Shown: positions 21,839-34,687, counted from the first letter of the stretch. The stretch is DNA of 64,000 bases from Prostheceraeus crozeri (GCA_907163375.1 CAJQUW010007884.1:1-64000), one strand, 5' to 3'. Notes: generated from the sequence alone by a model not told the origin. A program made the numbers and translations.

Positions 21839-23161
21839 TAGGGTAGAGTGGGGTAAGACGCCCCCCTTAAGCGAGATTCGAGTCCTGTTCAGGAACTATT
21901 GCGCTTCTTTCTGCCAGATCTTGCCATTATTAATTATTTCAGTGTATGCACTAGTTACATGGACAAGGAATACAGCTAGAAATTCGGAGAAGATCCTATA
22001 TTTTTCAACTTTCAAGAAGTACCAAAAGGGGCGTCTTACCCCCTATAGGGGGTAAGACGCCCCACCCTGGGCGCAACCCACTCCCAACTTCTAAAATTAT
22101 GAAATATCTTAAGGAAAGCTTGTCTATTCGACCAATGTGATGTGATCCATCTGGTAAAACCAACTTGTCTTCCAGCTATTTATTCTATAACATACAGGGG
22201 CCTATAGAACAAGATTAGGCCGAAACACTGGACTTATCAGTAAAACTCATAACTTGGCAGATTGCCGGCAGCATTCCTCATGCGCCCACTGACTGCATTG
22301 TATACACCAACTGTATCCACTATTCATGTGGTCGGCTATTCGAATACATTTCGTTGCATGCAATGCATCCACATTCTGAATCGTCTCTTGGGACTGACTT
22401 GGTCTTCTTCACTGTACGAAGACCTAGTGGCAGACGATATAGAGCTACTTTCTCTTTGGCCTGTGTGCTGCTTATTTGGAGATGACATGAGGCTTTGTGC
22501 CCTTTCAGCTCTCCGCTTTCTTGGACGCTATGGTTCTAGTTTTCATAGCTGACGTCTACGCGCATGATGCTTGTGATTGCATACCCAACTCGCGCGATCA
22601 TAAAGCAGCTGCACTGATTAACTGGTAATCAGTGCGCATAGACAACAAAGAAAAAAGTCTTGACTTGAAAGTCTTTGACTTGAAATCAATGCCAGTAAAT
22701 TCAGAATATATGAATTATTGCCGTTGACAACGAAGGCGTTAGAACGTATTATGGGGGCAAAATGCCCGGGGGACGTCTTACTCCGCCATGCAGGGGGGCG
22801 TCTTACCCCCACCTGTATCTTTTTTTCTTCAATCTGTTTTCGAATGAAAACGTTAAAGTGAATCAATTAGGTAGCTGTTTAAATCATATCTAGTGATGCG
22901 TTAACTTAAATTTCCTGCATTAAAGATATCAAAATGATGTCTATGATTACTTCAACACTTCCTTTAATTTCAAAATAAATTACATCAAAAGCATCGAAAA
23001 TGAGGAAAGCAACATATTTTCTAAACTAATGATGAAAATTCAATGATATTTGGGTTCCAACCCATTTTTCTATGAGTATTAACCCTGAGAGGGTTCAAAT
23101 ATCCTGCATCATACAGACTTCTGAGAAATCAATGGGGGGCATCTTACCCCACTCTACCCTT
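21839..23161 (-). mobile_element. decayed DNA transposon with GGGGTAAGACGCC ends
   Basis: The left end AGGGTAGAGTGGGGTAAGACG and the right end (inverted) AGGGTAGAGTGGGGTAAGATG are terminal inverted repeats about 1.3 kb apart. The same GGGGTAAGACGCC block recurs inside as a perfect palindrome (22028-22063) and twice near 22768-22806. On the minus strand about 22400-22260 encodes CGCIACNEMYSNS and then, one frame over, CIQCSQWAHEEC. This CxxC...CxxCxxWxHxxC zinc-finger pattern is common at the C-terminus of pogo/Tigger-like (DDE_1) transposases. The left flank is TA and the right flank is TT, so a TA duplication is possible but not proven. No catalytic domain is left. Confidence 0.6.
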
Positions 23162-23193
23162 GATGGGGAATGGGAAATACCGTAATTCGATAG

Positions 23194-23201
23194 AACGTTG
23201 G
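23194..23201. repeat. target-site duplication, left (AACGTTGG)
   Basis: The octamer AACGTTGG immediately precedes the hAT element and is repeated exactly after its other end (31063-31070). An 8-bp duplication is the hallmark of hAT insertion. Confidence 0.92.
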
Positions 23202-23978
23202 TAGGGTTGTATAAATTACGGTAATTTATTTTTCGGGTAACTTACCGTAGGCCTAAGTTACGGTCATTTATCCGGTAAGTTACGGTAATTTATGCAATAT
23301 CGGCTGCCTTCACTTATTTATCTGCATATGTTAACTTAAAACCTATTCATCATGGCAGCTAAACTTCCAAGCTTAGGTTACAATCATTGTAGACCTTCGA
23401 AAATGTTATTCAGTACATTTGTAGGCAGCAATTATTGACATCTACAACCCGAATATTGGTCTCCAGCAATTGCTAAAAGTAGCATATCCTATTTATTTTA
23501 GATTTTTGTGTCATAAAAACTCCACAAGAATTATCCTTTTTTAAACTGTTAAACATTTTCTATGCTACGAATAAGTATCCGCATTATAACTACAACTTTT
23601 AGTTTCAAAACCTGTAGGCTTTTGCTTTGATGTGTTTATCTACAACTATGTAAAATAATTTTGATATCAATTGCATTGAATAAAAACTATGTGATAATAA
23701 AAAAGTATTTATAATAAAAAGAAAAAACTTTTGAAATTATTCTGCCTTACAGACAGCTGATTGACAGTACGATTAAAAAATTCATGGTAAAACTAAAATA
23801 TGATATTTGTAGAGCTTTTTGCTTTTCCAAAAAATATATGCAACAAATGAAACAAAGAAAAACATACAAGGAAATTACTTGGCATGATTCGGCCTCTTTA
23901 ACGATCATATAAAATTATGAGATATATTACAATTATACTGAGTTTATTACAGACATGTTTCAATGGAGACACATTTTT

Positions 23979-24667
23979 ATTGTGGTTTTGTGGAAGGTCA
24001 AGTATTTATATTTTAGCGGAAGTTCAATACATTTCGATAGCTCAGCGCTATCATCTTCAGGAGCAAAGATAGTACTTCAATCAAAGTTATGCTCAGAAAT
24101 CACGAGCATATCAAATGACACTGTATATTACTATCCATGAATATACATGGAGATTGTGAGGGAGAATGGTGTTAGTAAGGGTTGGTATCCTATGCATGCG
24201 GCAGATAGACTGGGTTACATGTTAGGCCTACCAGTTGCAGATTACCTGATCTGGCTAAAAGAAGCCTGTTCATGCAGAGAAGTAGTCTTTCGAGAACTAC
24301 AGGAACAAGAAATCATTCAACTCTTGTTTCATCAACATTGAATGATTTCTTGTTCCTCTATTTCTCAAAAGACTACTTCTCTGTAGGAACGGGTTTCTTT
24401 AAGTCAGATCAGGTCATCTGCAACTGGTACCATGTAACCCAGTTCTATCTGCCGCATCCCTAGCCTACTAACCCTTACCAACATCATTCTCCCTCACAAT
24501 CTCCATGTACATTCATGGATAGTAATATCCAGTGTCATTTGATATGCTCGTGATCATGTGCATAATATTGATTGAATCACTCACTATCTTTGCTCCTGAA
24601 GATGATAGCGTTAAGCTATCGAAATATGTATATCGAACTTAATTCACTTTTCCACCAAACCACAATA
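23979..24667. repeat. large foldback / inverted repeat, ~690 bp
   Basis: Two arms of about 335 bp are inverted copies with roughly 85% identity by eye. They run from TATTGTGGTTTTGTGG on the left and end in the inverse of this near 24667. The arms meet at GGAACAAGAAATCATTCAA and its reverse complement, separated by a loop of about 17 nt near 24330. Both arms contain CTTCAGGAGCAAAGATAG next to a small GATAGC...GCTATC hairpin. It is nested in the hAT element. It could be a foldback MITE or an inverted duplication of another element's end. The open frames across it are by-products. Confidence 0.88.
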
Positions 24668-25310
24668 GATGACCAGTTTTCAAGGCCCATTTAAATGGAG
24701 ATGAATTTCTCAGTAGAGCAAAATCACTGAGGCAATACTTAGTTCGATTAGTAATTTTTGTGATTTTAGAAGGGTAGAATCATAAAAATGTTGGTTGAGA
24801 CATATCAGTGTAAGTCAGCTCACAACGAAAATGCTAATCATCATAAAATACGCGATACAGTATTTTCCGGATAATTCCCCAACCTCGTGACAAAGGCAAA
24901 ATAACAAAAGGCCTACTCATCCGTATTTGGGAATTCATCGATTTTAAAGTGGGCAAATGTTTCATAAAATTCATCGATTTGCGAAATAGAAAACATGACC
25001 AATTTAGTGGGTTGTTGAATTAACAGGGAAATACTGTATTGCGAGCTGAAGTATATGTTATAAACATGCTGTCAACTTTGAGACCACTTCCTCAATATCT
25101 TTCCATGCAGCTGTAAATACATAACCACCGCGCCTTGTGTTCAGGTTCTTTTAAACGTCTTATTTCTTTCCTGTCCTGGTATCCTCTACTTCAGGAAAAA
25201 CATAAATTCCGAACTTGTTCATTCTAAGGAAAGAAACCAAATACTCGTCAATATCAAGACTTTCAGCAATTTTTCAATGAAGACTTTGTGTCTTAGGGAC
25301 GGCCTAGATT

Positions 25311-27392
25311 TCACCGTTTCAAATATTTTGGCGGCAACGAACGTCCCGGATGGTACAGGTATGGACAAATCTTCATCTGGAAGATCCCGATGTCCATGTC
25401 ACATTGTTCTTTGTCTGAAGAATTTTCGTTTTCGCTATCGCTCTTGGCATCATCGAAATTTGCCTCTTGGATTATAACAACCTGTCCATTCTTGTGGTAA
25501 ATCAACTGGGATTTACTTGCTCCTCTTTTTTGTTGTCCAGCGCGCTGTTTCATCTTCAAGTTGTAAGCGACGTAGGTTAAATCTGCTGCATGTTCATCTG
25601 ATAATCTATTTCTAAGCTTTGTTTATTGTAACCCAAATCCTTTGTTTGAACACTCGGTTGCAGCACTCGTGGCGCACATAGTCAAAAGAATCACAGCAAC
25701 TTTCATCAAGGCTCGACTCGAACAATTCCCTTGCCACCATAAGACAGGATCAGTAGCGTATGATACCATATTTGCCAGATGTGCCTCGCACTGTTGAATA
25801 TATTACCTGACTTCGTTTTATATTCCAACAGGTCAGTTGTTACGTCGTCGACTCGCAGCTTTTCAAGGTTTGCCAACCTTAAGATCTCATCTTCTGTTAC
25901 CATCTGAAATTCAGACAATGTTCGACCTCGGAATCGCGGATCCAGCAAGTTTGCAGCGAAATGCAAGTTTGAGAGACAAAATTTTTTCCGTTTGTCAAAA
26001 GCTGACAGAGTCCTTGCTGCTTCGCATTCTGATAAGAACGATTGGTTTTGAAGAGCTGTTTTGATCTATGTTTCCCTCAGCAGCACCGATGGCATGCGAA
26101 ATAGGTCGAAGAAGAGAAGCCACGTCGTCAGTCGGTTCCCAAAAATTTGAATTATCCAGAATTCTCAGCTGTAGATGTTGAGGCGCCTCGCAATTAGCAT
26201 CAATGATTGACAATCGAAGCGCATTTTCAGATCAAGATTTCTTTTCAACATTTGATAGTAGCTTGCCCATCGAGTGGGAGTTCCAAGTTTGACACTAAGA
26301 GGACTGTGAAGGCGCATGATGGATCGGGGAACATGTCTATAACGGAAGAATTTGGATATTTCACTATTTTCTGCTATAACTGTGCTGATCGACAGAACTT
26401 TTCGCATATCAGAAGCGAGTAAATTCAAGCCATGCGCCAAGCAACCATACGTGTTTATCCAAGGGAATCGATTTCGCATCTCGATCCACGAAGATATCAT
26501 GTTGGCAGCGTTATCAGTCATCAAAAATCGAATGCTCTTAGCCTCTACATTAGAAAATTCACAAAATTCATCAATCGCATTGCAGATAATGTCACTCATG
26601 AATTTTGCAGTGTGTCGCATTTCTTCTGAGTGAATACCTTTAAAGAAAAACGGGGTTGGAGTCATACATAAGACTTGAATATGAGAATCATTCGATATAC
26701 ACGACCAGCCGTCAGCGGACATACCAATAGATGGCGAATCTTTGCACAATCCTCGAACGTAATCGCTAACTCTATTCTTCTCCTTCATTAAAAGTGGACC
26801 ACTAAGATTTTGTCTGGAAGGAATTTGAAATCCTGGTCTTATCTTTTCAAAAAATGCACACCACGAATGATTGTCTGTCAAAATCAGGGGAGAAGCAGTC
26901 ACATAAATTGCCTTGGTTAATGATTCCTCAATCTCAGTTTGTTCCGATGACCTAACGCATCGATAAATGGTAGGATACTGCATTGATTTTGATTGTTTGA
27001 AATCGACACTGTTGACTGGCTGTGTGAAGGTTCTTTATCAGTTCGTGAAATCTTGCTGACATACTGGTGACTAATTGAAGAGGTTTCACTTATGCTATCA
27101 CTATCTTCGTTATAACTTCCAGTGACTACGGTTGCGTTATCTGTGGGTAGACTTCGAAAGGCCATTATCTTCATTCGCTTTCGTGATGATGCAACTGACT
27201 GATTGACAACTTCCTTTCTGTATAATTCTTTCACTTCTGGTGCGGCTTTGGACATCCTTCGGTTAGATGGCATCTCATTCTCGTGGCGTTTGCGACAAAT
27301 GAGGTATCACAATACTTGCAAAATCCTTTCATTTTTCTGTCAACAGTAATTTTTGAGAAATGATTCCAAACATCGCAAAAGTTCTTCGGCAT
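25311..27392 (-). pseudogene. hAT transposase (ZBED type), frameshifted
   Basis: The likely start is ATG at 27392, just after a CTTTCTTTTTTAG acceptor, so a 5' intron is possible. A BED zinc finger follows: MPKNFCDVWNHF, then CKYC and RMRCHL (about 27390-27265). The frame shifts near 27250, where an extra base interrupts GCPKAAPEVKELYRKEV. A second part (to about 26917) is Ser-rich. The catalytic region at 26983-26165 has SADGWS and LMTDNAANM, followed by YGCLAHGLNLL, the DUF659/RNase-H-like core of hAT enzymes. Further on, MHFAANLLDPRFRGR (about 25966-25920) and LRNRLSDEHAADLTYVAYNL (about 25610-25550) are the C-terminal dimerisation region. An acidic tail (DSENENSSDKEQ) ends near 25311. Several frame breaks make this copy inactive. 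In an intact enzyme it would catalyse cut-and-paste transposition. Confidence 0.88.
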
Positions 27393-27599
27393 CTAAAAAA
27401 GAAAGTGATACGTGAGTTTTGAGATATAATGGAAATAAAAAATGTACCTAAAACATATAAATCTATCATATCCTCCAATTCATCAATGTCATTGAGATCA
27501 GTGTTGCGGAAACGTAAGCGGTAATTTCGAGTGAAAGCGGAAACGGGAGCACAGAAAACTAGCGCGAAAAAATAGATGACACCCAAAAATAAATATGAT

Positions 27600-30500
27600 A
27601 GGCATACTATTTAAACCTATTCTATAGAATTCCACTGTAATTTAGCCTATTCCCAATTCACCTATTATATGTCTGCTGTGTTCAAATAAAACAAGGTTAT
27701 GGAGACCTATCGTAAAATAAAGTCTGATGTATTTTTTCATTAATGGATTTTACAATTTATATGAGTAGACAACTGAATAAGTGATAACATAAATATATAG
27801 GCCTAACAACAACAAAGTATTGTAGGCATTCTACGAAGAAGCTCAATTATGAAATTTAAGAAGCGATCGGTATACATACGTACATAAAGAGCCCCATGTC
27901 AAAAGCGCTTCCAGTGGGCCTGGAAGCAATGGAGACGCAAACGCTTCCGCAACCCTGATTGAGATGCATGTTAATGGGGGTGTTTGTTTCCGGTAAGTGG
28001 AAATGATTTGATTTGAAATGTACTTTCTACAATTCATCGTTTTAATTCGAGAAATAAGTATTATGATTTGACTGATCGTTTGGTAATAAAATTTTTCCTT
28101 GGGACATATTCCATGACAGAGTCGCCTAAAGTGCGAGCACTTCAATTCCAAAGTCTTGCACATTTTGTTAGATAGGATAAGACATACCATTGAGGTTTAA
28201 AAAGACAGACAATTGATTCACATGCTATTCCTGGTTTTGTAAAAAATCAGTTTTTTAATTAATCAATAATTGCTTTTCGATTGTCACGCACGCCGCACGG
28301 GACCTCAAGTTTATGAATTAATGAAGAAATTGTAGTTGATATTTTTTCTCCGATACTGGTAGAGTGATGATTGGTTGTATCTGTTTGAATTGTGTCACTT
28401 ATACTAAAAATTGATTAATTATACAGCAATATACTAAAAGTTAACGAAAAATCGATTATTTCAATAGTAGTTTTTTCTATTTATCTCATTGAGAGGAAAT
28501 GATACTTGATGTCCTCATTTATCCTCATTCTGTGAGTATTTTATTTGCAACATGTGGTAAGTTAGATTAATAGCGCTTTTGTACATTTCTAATATTTTAC
28601 AAAGAATCAAAACTGTCTCGTGCGTGACATGTTTGACACTTTCTGAAATGGCATGAGAGGAAACCGCGCCAAAGAAAGTTTTATTACAGTTGTGAAGGAT
28701 CCCATGACTTTTTATGAAGCCGTTACTTATGTGAGCATGTATATCATACTGATTCTCATGGACGACATTTCGCCAACCAAGACTATCATTGAGGACACCC
28801 GTCATCTTGGGTATTCTGAAAGTTGCGGCCTTTTCTTCAGTAAGGCCTATAGCATCTTAGGTGAAACGGGATAAAATGAGCAAAGTTTTTGCAGAACATG
28901 GGGGAAAAATCAGTATGTAGTTTTAATATAGGCTATGGATATTTTCTTGTTTCCAAGTTATCCGAGTTACATCGATTACATTGATTCCGACAGAATTTAT
29001 TTTAAGAAAGTGATAAAGGGAAAAACGTATTTCAGCATCATCGGTTACTTCTGGCTCTTACTTCAGAAATTTAAAAAAACCTCAGAATAACTATTTTCAG
29101 TTGAAGTTTGACTGCATTGATTTCACCCTTCACTTCTCTATTGGAGATAGATATTCTCAGTAGTTGATTTGAGACTTTCTGATTCAACTTTCATTTTAAC
29201 TTGAAGTCACATACAGTCAATCATTTCCTTATCACAGTCCGATGTTGAGAACCATTCAGTTTTACGTAATTCCACACTGACTGTATCTGCATTTCACAGT
29301 TCATGTACTGCCTTGATAAAAATGAACGAAAGGCTTCGCCAACTCGTGCTGTTTGTTCTTCATTTACTAAATTAGCAAAGGGTCTGGATTTTCCACAGAT
29401 GAGATTAGCAGAAAGTAACACGTGCGAACGAATGATCGAATGGATTGGCGTAGGAGAGTGGTGACCACATGCACATCGCAAGGCGACCCCTAACAATAAG
29501 ATGAAAAGTTTATTGCAGGAGACTGGAGAAGACAAATATCAGATAACTCCTTTTTTTCCTAGGCTTTCTTGTCTTAATCTTTAACATCATTTCTTGTCTT
29601 TCACTTAAGAAGTATTTCTAGTCTTGACCCTCGGCCCTACCTGTTATTTTCCCCGAACACGGTCCTAAAGGGGCCCTTCAATATCTTCTAAACCAGTGCT
29701 CCGTAACCTTCTTGGTAGTCGTTCGCACTATCTTGACTTGTTAAATCCATTTCGCACATTTCATAGCCTACGAAAACTATTGAAAAGTGTAAGGGTAAAA
29801 CCAGGAATGTGATTTTTCAACGTTTTTTAAGAAAACTGCAATTTAAGATTTTGACTCATACTACCTAGGTCTGTGTGAGTTATGTTTGTTTTCTCATACA
29901 GAGTGTCTATCTTTGTATTAATTTAGATTGAAAGAAATATTTTCCAAGGTGTAATGAATAGACGGAGTTATGAATATAATATTCATTGCGTAATAATAAG
30001 GGCCTACCAATAAATGGTTAAAACTGGCAATTCTTTTTTCTGTGGACTGAGTCCTTACTCGGCAGATCCCGAAAGTGCATTGAGTACAAAATGCGATCGC
30101 AGATCATGTCAGTCTTGAACTCGCATCGCCACTGCCTTACTGCATGCGATTCCAGTAGGCCTACGTGTAATTATCACATCTATCAATTATATAACACTGG
30201 AAACGGAACGGACTAGTTCCATTTCCGTTCCAAAATGGAAATGGAAGAGTGGTAGTTCATCTAGGTTTTCGGAAATACATGATTGCGATTGCGATAAGCA
30301 GAAATTATGTGGCCTACAACGTTTGAGCCAACAGATGAGGCGATCGATTTGTTAAGGGATGTACAAGGCTAATTGTACAATTTAGCATGAAGGTACCGCT
30401 GCGTCCTAGTGGTAAAAAATACAATAATTTGACATTATTAAGGGCGGATCAGTAGCCAAAATACGCCTATTGATCCAACTAGGTTGCGGCGAAAGCCACT

Positions 30501-30960
30501 GTCGACAATTATAACACGACAAAATCATCAGTTATAAAAGGCATATTATGATTGATCTGATAAACTAGATAAACTCTTCAAACACAAGATTCCACACATG
30601 ACTTTTTACATACGACTGAAAGCTACGGCAAGACCAGTATTACACCATCCAAATAAAATTATAGGTCCTACATCATAATACAGCCGACAAATTTTAACAT
30701 AGAGCACTACAACACTAATATATTTAGTGCCACAGATATCTAACATAATCAAGGAGATCTGACGACAATTGCCAGGTTAAAAGAATCGGTAATGTATCCA
30801 AAAATGACAAAAATGTTCAATTTGCTCTACATCGATAACTACACACGTGTTTAAAGTGAAACCTGTCTTGAAATGGAGAAAAATTTACAAGGAGTCAGTT
30901 AAAAATATATGTAAGAGTTAAAACAAAGTGGAAGACTCCTCAATATCTGAAAAACAACAA
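27600..30960. other. unexplained cargo inside the hAT element
   Basis: No domain is recognised. A 104-codon minus-strand frame (29221-29535) starts with a hydrophobic LLLGVALRCACG stretch and a Cys-containing segment. It has no clear homology and no splice evidence. Near 30190-30245 a small interrupted inverted repeat, built of GGAAACGGAAC and TTCCATTTCCGTTCC blocks, occurs. Confidence 0.35.
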
Positions 30961-31062
30961 TTTTATAATAAATTACCCGGTAATTTAAATATATGTTACC
31001 CGGTAACTTACCGGGTAATTTACCCGGTAACTTACCGTCGGGTAAGTTACCGTACAACCCTA

Positions 31063-31070
31063 AACGTTGG
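31063..31070. repeat. target-site duplication, right (AACGTTGG)
   Basis: An exact copy of the octamer at 23194-23201, directly following the hAT terminus TACAACCCTA. Confidence 0.92.
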
Positions 31071-34000
31071 ATTGATGGCAATGAGAGTTTATTACCGTTT
31101 CATTGACTTTGCCGCCCGGTTAGCGCATTAAAATTATTGTTGTGAACGATAATGATACCCAGGCACAATCAATATCAATTACCGGTAAGTTTTGAAGTTT
31201 CGATTTGACTTCAACGTAAAGCTATCTTCCGATTTGAGTTTTCCCTACGCTCATTAGCAGGCCTGGTTCTTTCTACAATTTGATATTACGAGTATGAATT
31301 TTTCATCCTATCAAATCGGGGAGGCGAGACTAATATGAGCACCCTAAGGGTTTTTCAGATTTATTTTTTACAAAAGTAATTCTTTTCATCCCGAGACAAT
31401 TCACAGCTAGGCATCGAGTGTATCAGGCAACTTTCCAAAAAGAGATGGCGGTTCTAGGATTCTAAATATCAGAAGCGATCTTGTAAAAAGTGTTAACATA
31501 TCCATGTAGCCCCATCCAGGGGGTAATATATGGACAGTGACTTGGGGCGCCCCTTATAGATGCCCGTTTTTGGATAAAACATGCATGCTGCATGTATCAC
31601 GGATAAATCCTATCAAGAAATTTCGTTCCTTATTAAGTTAAATGATCTTTTTTGGTGTAGGTGTAATATATACCAATAATATTTAGCATTGTAAAAGAGT
31701 GGTCGAAATGTATATAAAAATTACTCTGAATAGTAATTTGGAATTATACATGGCAAAAACATCGATGATCCATGTTGCTACGTGGATAAAATACATAATC
31801 AAAAGAGCGTTTCATGTAGAAAAGATTTGTCCATTTGAGTTAGATACCGACTTGACTAATAATATTGATGCTGTAAGAAGTGACAAATGCATTTAAATTA
31901 CTCAAAGAATCGCTCTGGATAAAACATTGATGATCCATGGATATCGACGTATGAAACATGTATGGCCTATACAGCATATGAAATATGCATGTCTACTATT
32001 ATTTCGAGTATTTTATATATGCCCTTTATATTTGATGAAATGGTGTGTATAAAAAAGATATTCAGGTGACTTCATCGCTTCTCTCTCTCTCTCTCTCTCA
32101 CTCACTCGTTCCCCTTTTCTTCTTCTTCTTCTACTCATTTTTCATCATCTTCCACATTCAGTACACTGTAGCTACAATGGCAACTTATATATTTTTCAAT
32201 ATTAAGGGAGCCTAAGCAATTCTATCGGTACACATTTTGCTTCTTAAGTTGAAACATTTACTGAAGTTTCTAAGTTCTACACCCTGCCCATCAGCAAGTC
32301 GACTTTGATCAGTTTGCTCGTGTGTTCGCTAAATTACTTAGCTAGTAATTTGCAAAACTTATGATATTAAATCAGTATGTAGCTAAACCTAACAATTGCA
32401 TAAGTATCTCACTCAGTCTGCGTAATCGTATCTCGCCTCTATAACTTTCCGTCATTATATTAAGGAAATTCGCCACGCGCACGCAGCTGGGGAAGTTCGG
32501 TCACATTGTTGGCAATGGTTGTGGCCGCATTCGCGAGCCATGAGCGGTCGATAATATTCTCTCGCTGCGACCTAGGTTTTGTATATAGTGACTAATTATT
32601 ATATGTTTATCAGCGGTTTTGTCGTCTCGTATACATGATTGGTTCATCAAGATCAGAAATAAAAATGGACCATGACAGTATCGGAGCTGCGATTTGAATA
32701 ACATGGTTTCTTTTACATACCGGTAACCTGAAAAGTCATATCATCATTTTATTCGATTTTGCACTTATCACAAATTATAAGAAGCGTTGCACGAATCACC
32801 TTTTCATTCATGCCACATACTACTCACGTGCCCATTTCTTATACGGTGTCTGGTGTAATTAAGGTCAATCATCGTCATTTATTGTCAATCGCCACCAACA
32901 TGCATGTCTAGGTTATAAACAACATATCCATACTCTTGAAGATGAATAATAATCAATTGGTAGCAGATAGCCTAGGAAATTATACTTAATAGCCAACTGC
33001 ATGTCTCGATCGCTGTAGGGGCAAACTAAACTGATGTTAATCTCAGAAGCAAGTTAGGTTTTCATGATGAGAGCTTTAAAAAGGAAAGAATTTGTGTCAT
33101 AGTTTGCATTATAACTTTCTGTAAAGTAAGCTTGACAACAATAGGCCTGTTTCCGACAATTTTCATGCTTTGGCGCTTTGTTTGAATCTTTCGATTAACT
33201 TCTTATAGGCCTAAACCTTTTGCATTGATTCATAATTCCATTCATGTCTTTCTATAATTCTCCCGACATACAGTAGATTCTGGGTATTTGTCTGGAAAAT
33301 AAGCATATATGCCAGAAATAATAAAGTGATGGATTGCCCATTTTACCCCAGTGATATTTTAGGAGTAGGGCTATATGGTATTTTTTCTTAGACTCGCATT
33401 TTAGGGAAGCTATCAATTATGGTGGGCCTACATGGAAGTTAGATCGCTATCAATCGGCATAAATTACGATGATCGAACAGTTTTCGTTTGCCTCGAATAA
33501 TCACTCCACACAGAATGAGAACCTTCCAAATAAGCGTCTGATTTCGTTGTCGTTATTTCAGCGATCAAATTTATGCATTTTTCCGTTATCCTCTTAGTGC
33601 GTGCGCACGTGATGTGAGCGCGTAGTTTCCTCGAATGAGCTGCGCTGCTAAACAAAAAACCATGACTAGTTCTCTGACGAATTTGAAGTTTATACGAGCA
33701 ATGGGCCCTGACTTAGAAGCCGAAGCGAACTCAACTTACCCATTAGTTCTCTGCCCATACTGCCGCCTCCCCTCTTATAGCAACGTTTATAAAATGAATT
33801 GCACCAATTGAAAAAAATTGTAGCTCGGCAACCAAAAAAACAAATTAGATCAGAATTTGTTCATTCCTTCTGTAGATGATGTGAAACATGCATTTAATAA
33901 TACTCGAGTGTGGATGTGAGTAAATCCCTCTTTCAACTGCATATACAATGTTTGACAGTGGGTCATTCCCGAGGAATAAAAAATATTTTCATGACTTCCA

Positions 34001-34215
34001 AAATCCTGTGATGTTTTCCATGGTAATGAGAAAGTTTTGGCTATAAGCGATATTAAAAATCGAAAAATATTGACATTTTGGCATGCTCTCCTTAGCGCGT
34101 CATGATTCCGTCCCGATGATGATTTTGATGTCGTAATTGTGATTGGCTCATTCTCGGTAGAAATAAATATAGCTTTATGCTTTGAAAATCGTTATTTTAA
34201 AATCCTTTACCAACT
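31071..34215. other. no gene recognised; (CT)n tract
   Basis: An AT-rich spacer. A (TC)n run lies at 32080-32099, followed by CTCACTCACT and TTCTTCTTCTTC stretches. The short open frames (31699-31896, 32501-32704, 33464-33655) show no motifs. Confidence 0.45.
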
Positions 34216-34218
34216 GAG

Positions 34219-34465
34219 TACGAGTTAACTCGTATCAAGCGCTATCAGCATGACTGGATGGCGGCAACAATGCAGCAGTTAACTCTTATCGGTTGAACAT
34301 TTTGAACCCGAGTTAATTCTCGTCAGACGGGAAGATGTCGCTGACAACGCATTCAGCTGATGTCCATCAGAAACTGAACCTGAGTTAACTCGTGTCGGTA
34401 AGACGGCACCAACACTGACATAATTTTTTCCTTTCCACTTTCACGAATCCCGAGTTAACTCGTTT
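34219..34465. repeat. clustered GAGTTAACTC palindromes
   Basis: Five related sites lie within 250 bp: CGAGTTAACTCGT at 34221, GCAGTTAACTCTT at about 34273, CGAGTTAATTCTCGT at about 34309, TGAGTTAACTCGT at 34381 and CGAGTTAACTCGT at 34451. Three keep the full palindrome GAGTTAACTC. The spacing is irregular (about 37-75 bp). They may be transposon subterminal motifs (each contains TTAA) or protein-binding sites. Confidence 0.7.
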
Positions 34466-34687
34466 TTAGTATGAAATGACTCAATGCCCACGTACTTTCG
34501 ATATTCCCACAATGTTCATAATTAATGTAGATCCGCACTCTATCACTCTACTGAAAATCTATCTCGTAAATGTCAGGATTGTCTTTTGAGATGAATAAAT
34601 TGTTGAAACATTCTCGAATACAGCCCACCTGTATGGTCATGTTCAAAGGTATCCTTCAAGGCGACGCTTGGGAGAACGTAGGCTAAT

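Larger units (their letters stand above)
23202..31062 (-). mobile_element. hAT DNA transposon, 7.86 kb
   Basis: The element starts TAGGGTTGTA and ends TACAACCCTA, fitting hAT termini, and is bounded by exact 8-bp duplications. Both subterminal regions carry clustered copies of a GGTAACTTACCGG-type palindrome (about 23214-23296 and 30970-31056). These are probably transposase binding sites. A ZBED-type transposase lies on the minus strand at 25311-27392. Inside are a ~690-bp foldback (23979-24667) and about 3.4 kb (27600-30960) with no recognised gene. At nearly 8 kb it is longer than most hAT elements (usually 2.5-5 kb), so nested insertions or captured sequence are likely. The intact ends and exact duplication suggest a younger insertion than its broken transposase implies. 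Confidence 0.92.

Noticed and set aside
24147-24463. Open frames of 61-64 codons at 23955-24463
   Set aside because: They lie across the foldback and its loop; no protein motif.
29221-29535. 104-codon frame with a hydrophobic start inside the hAT element
   Set aside because: No family, no start context; kept only as part of the unexplained cargo.
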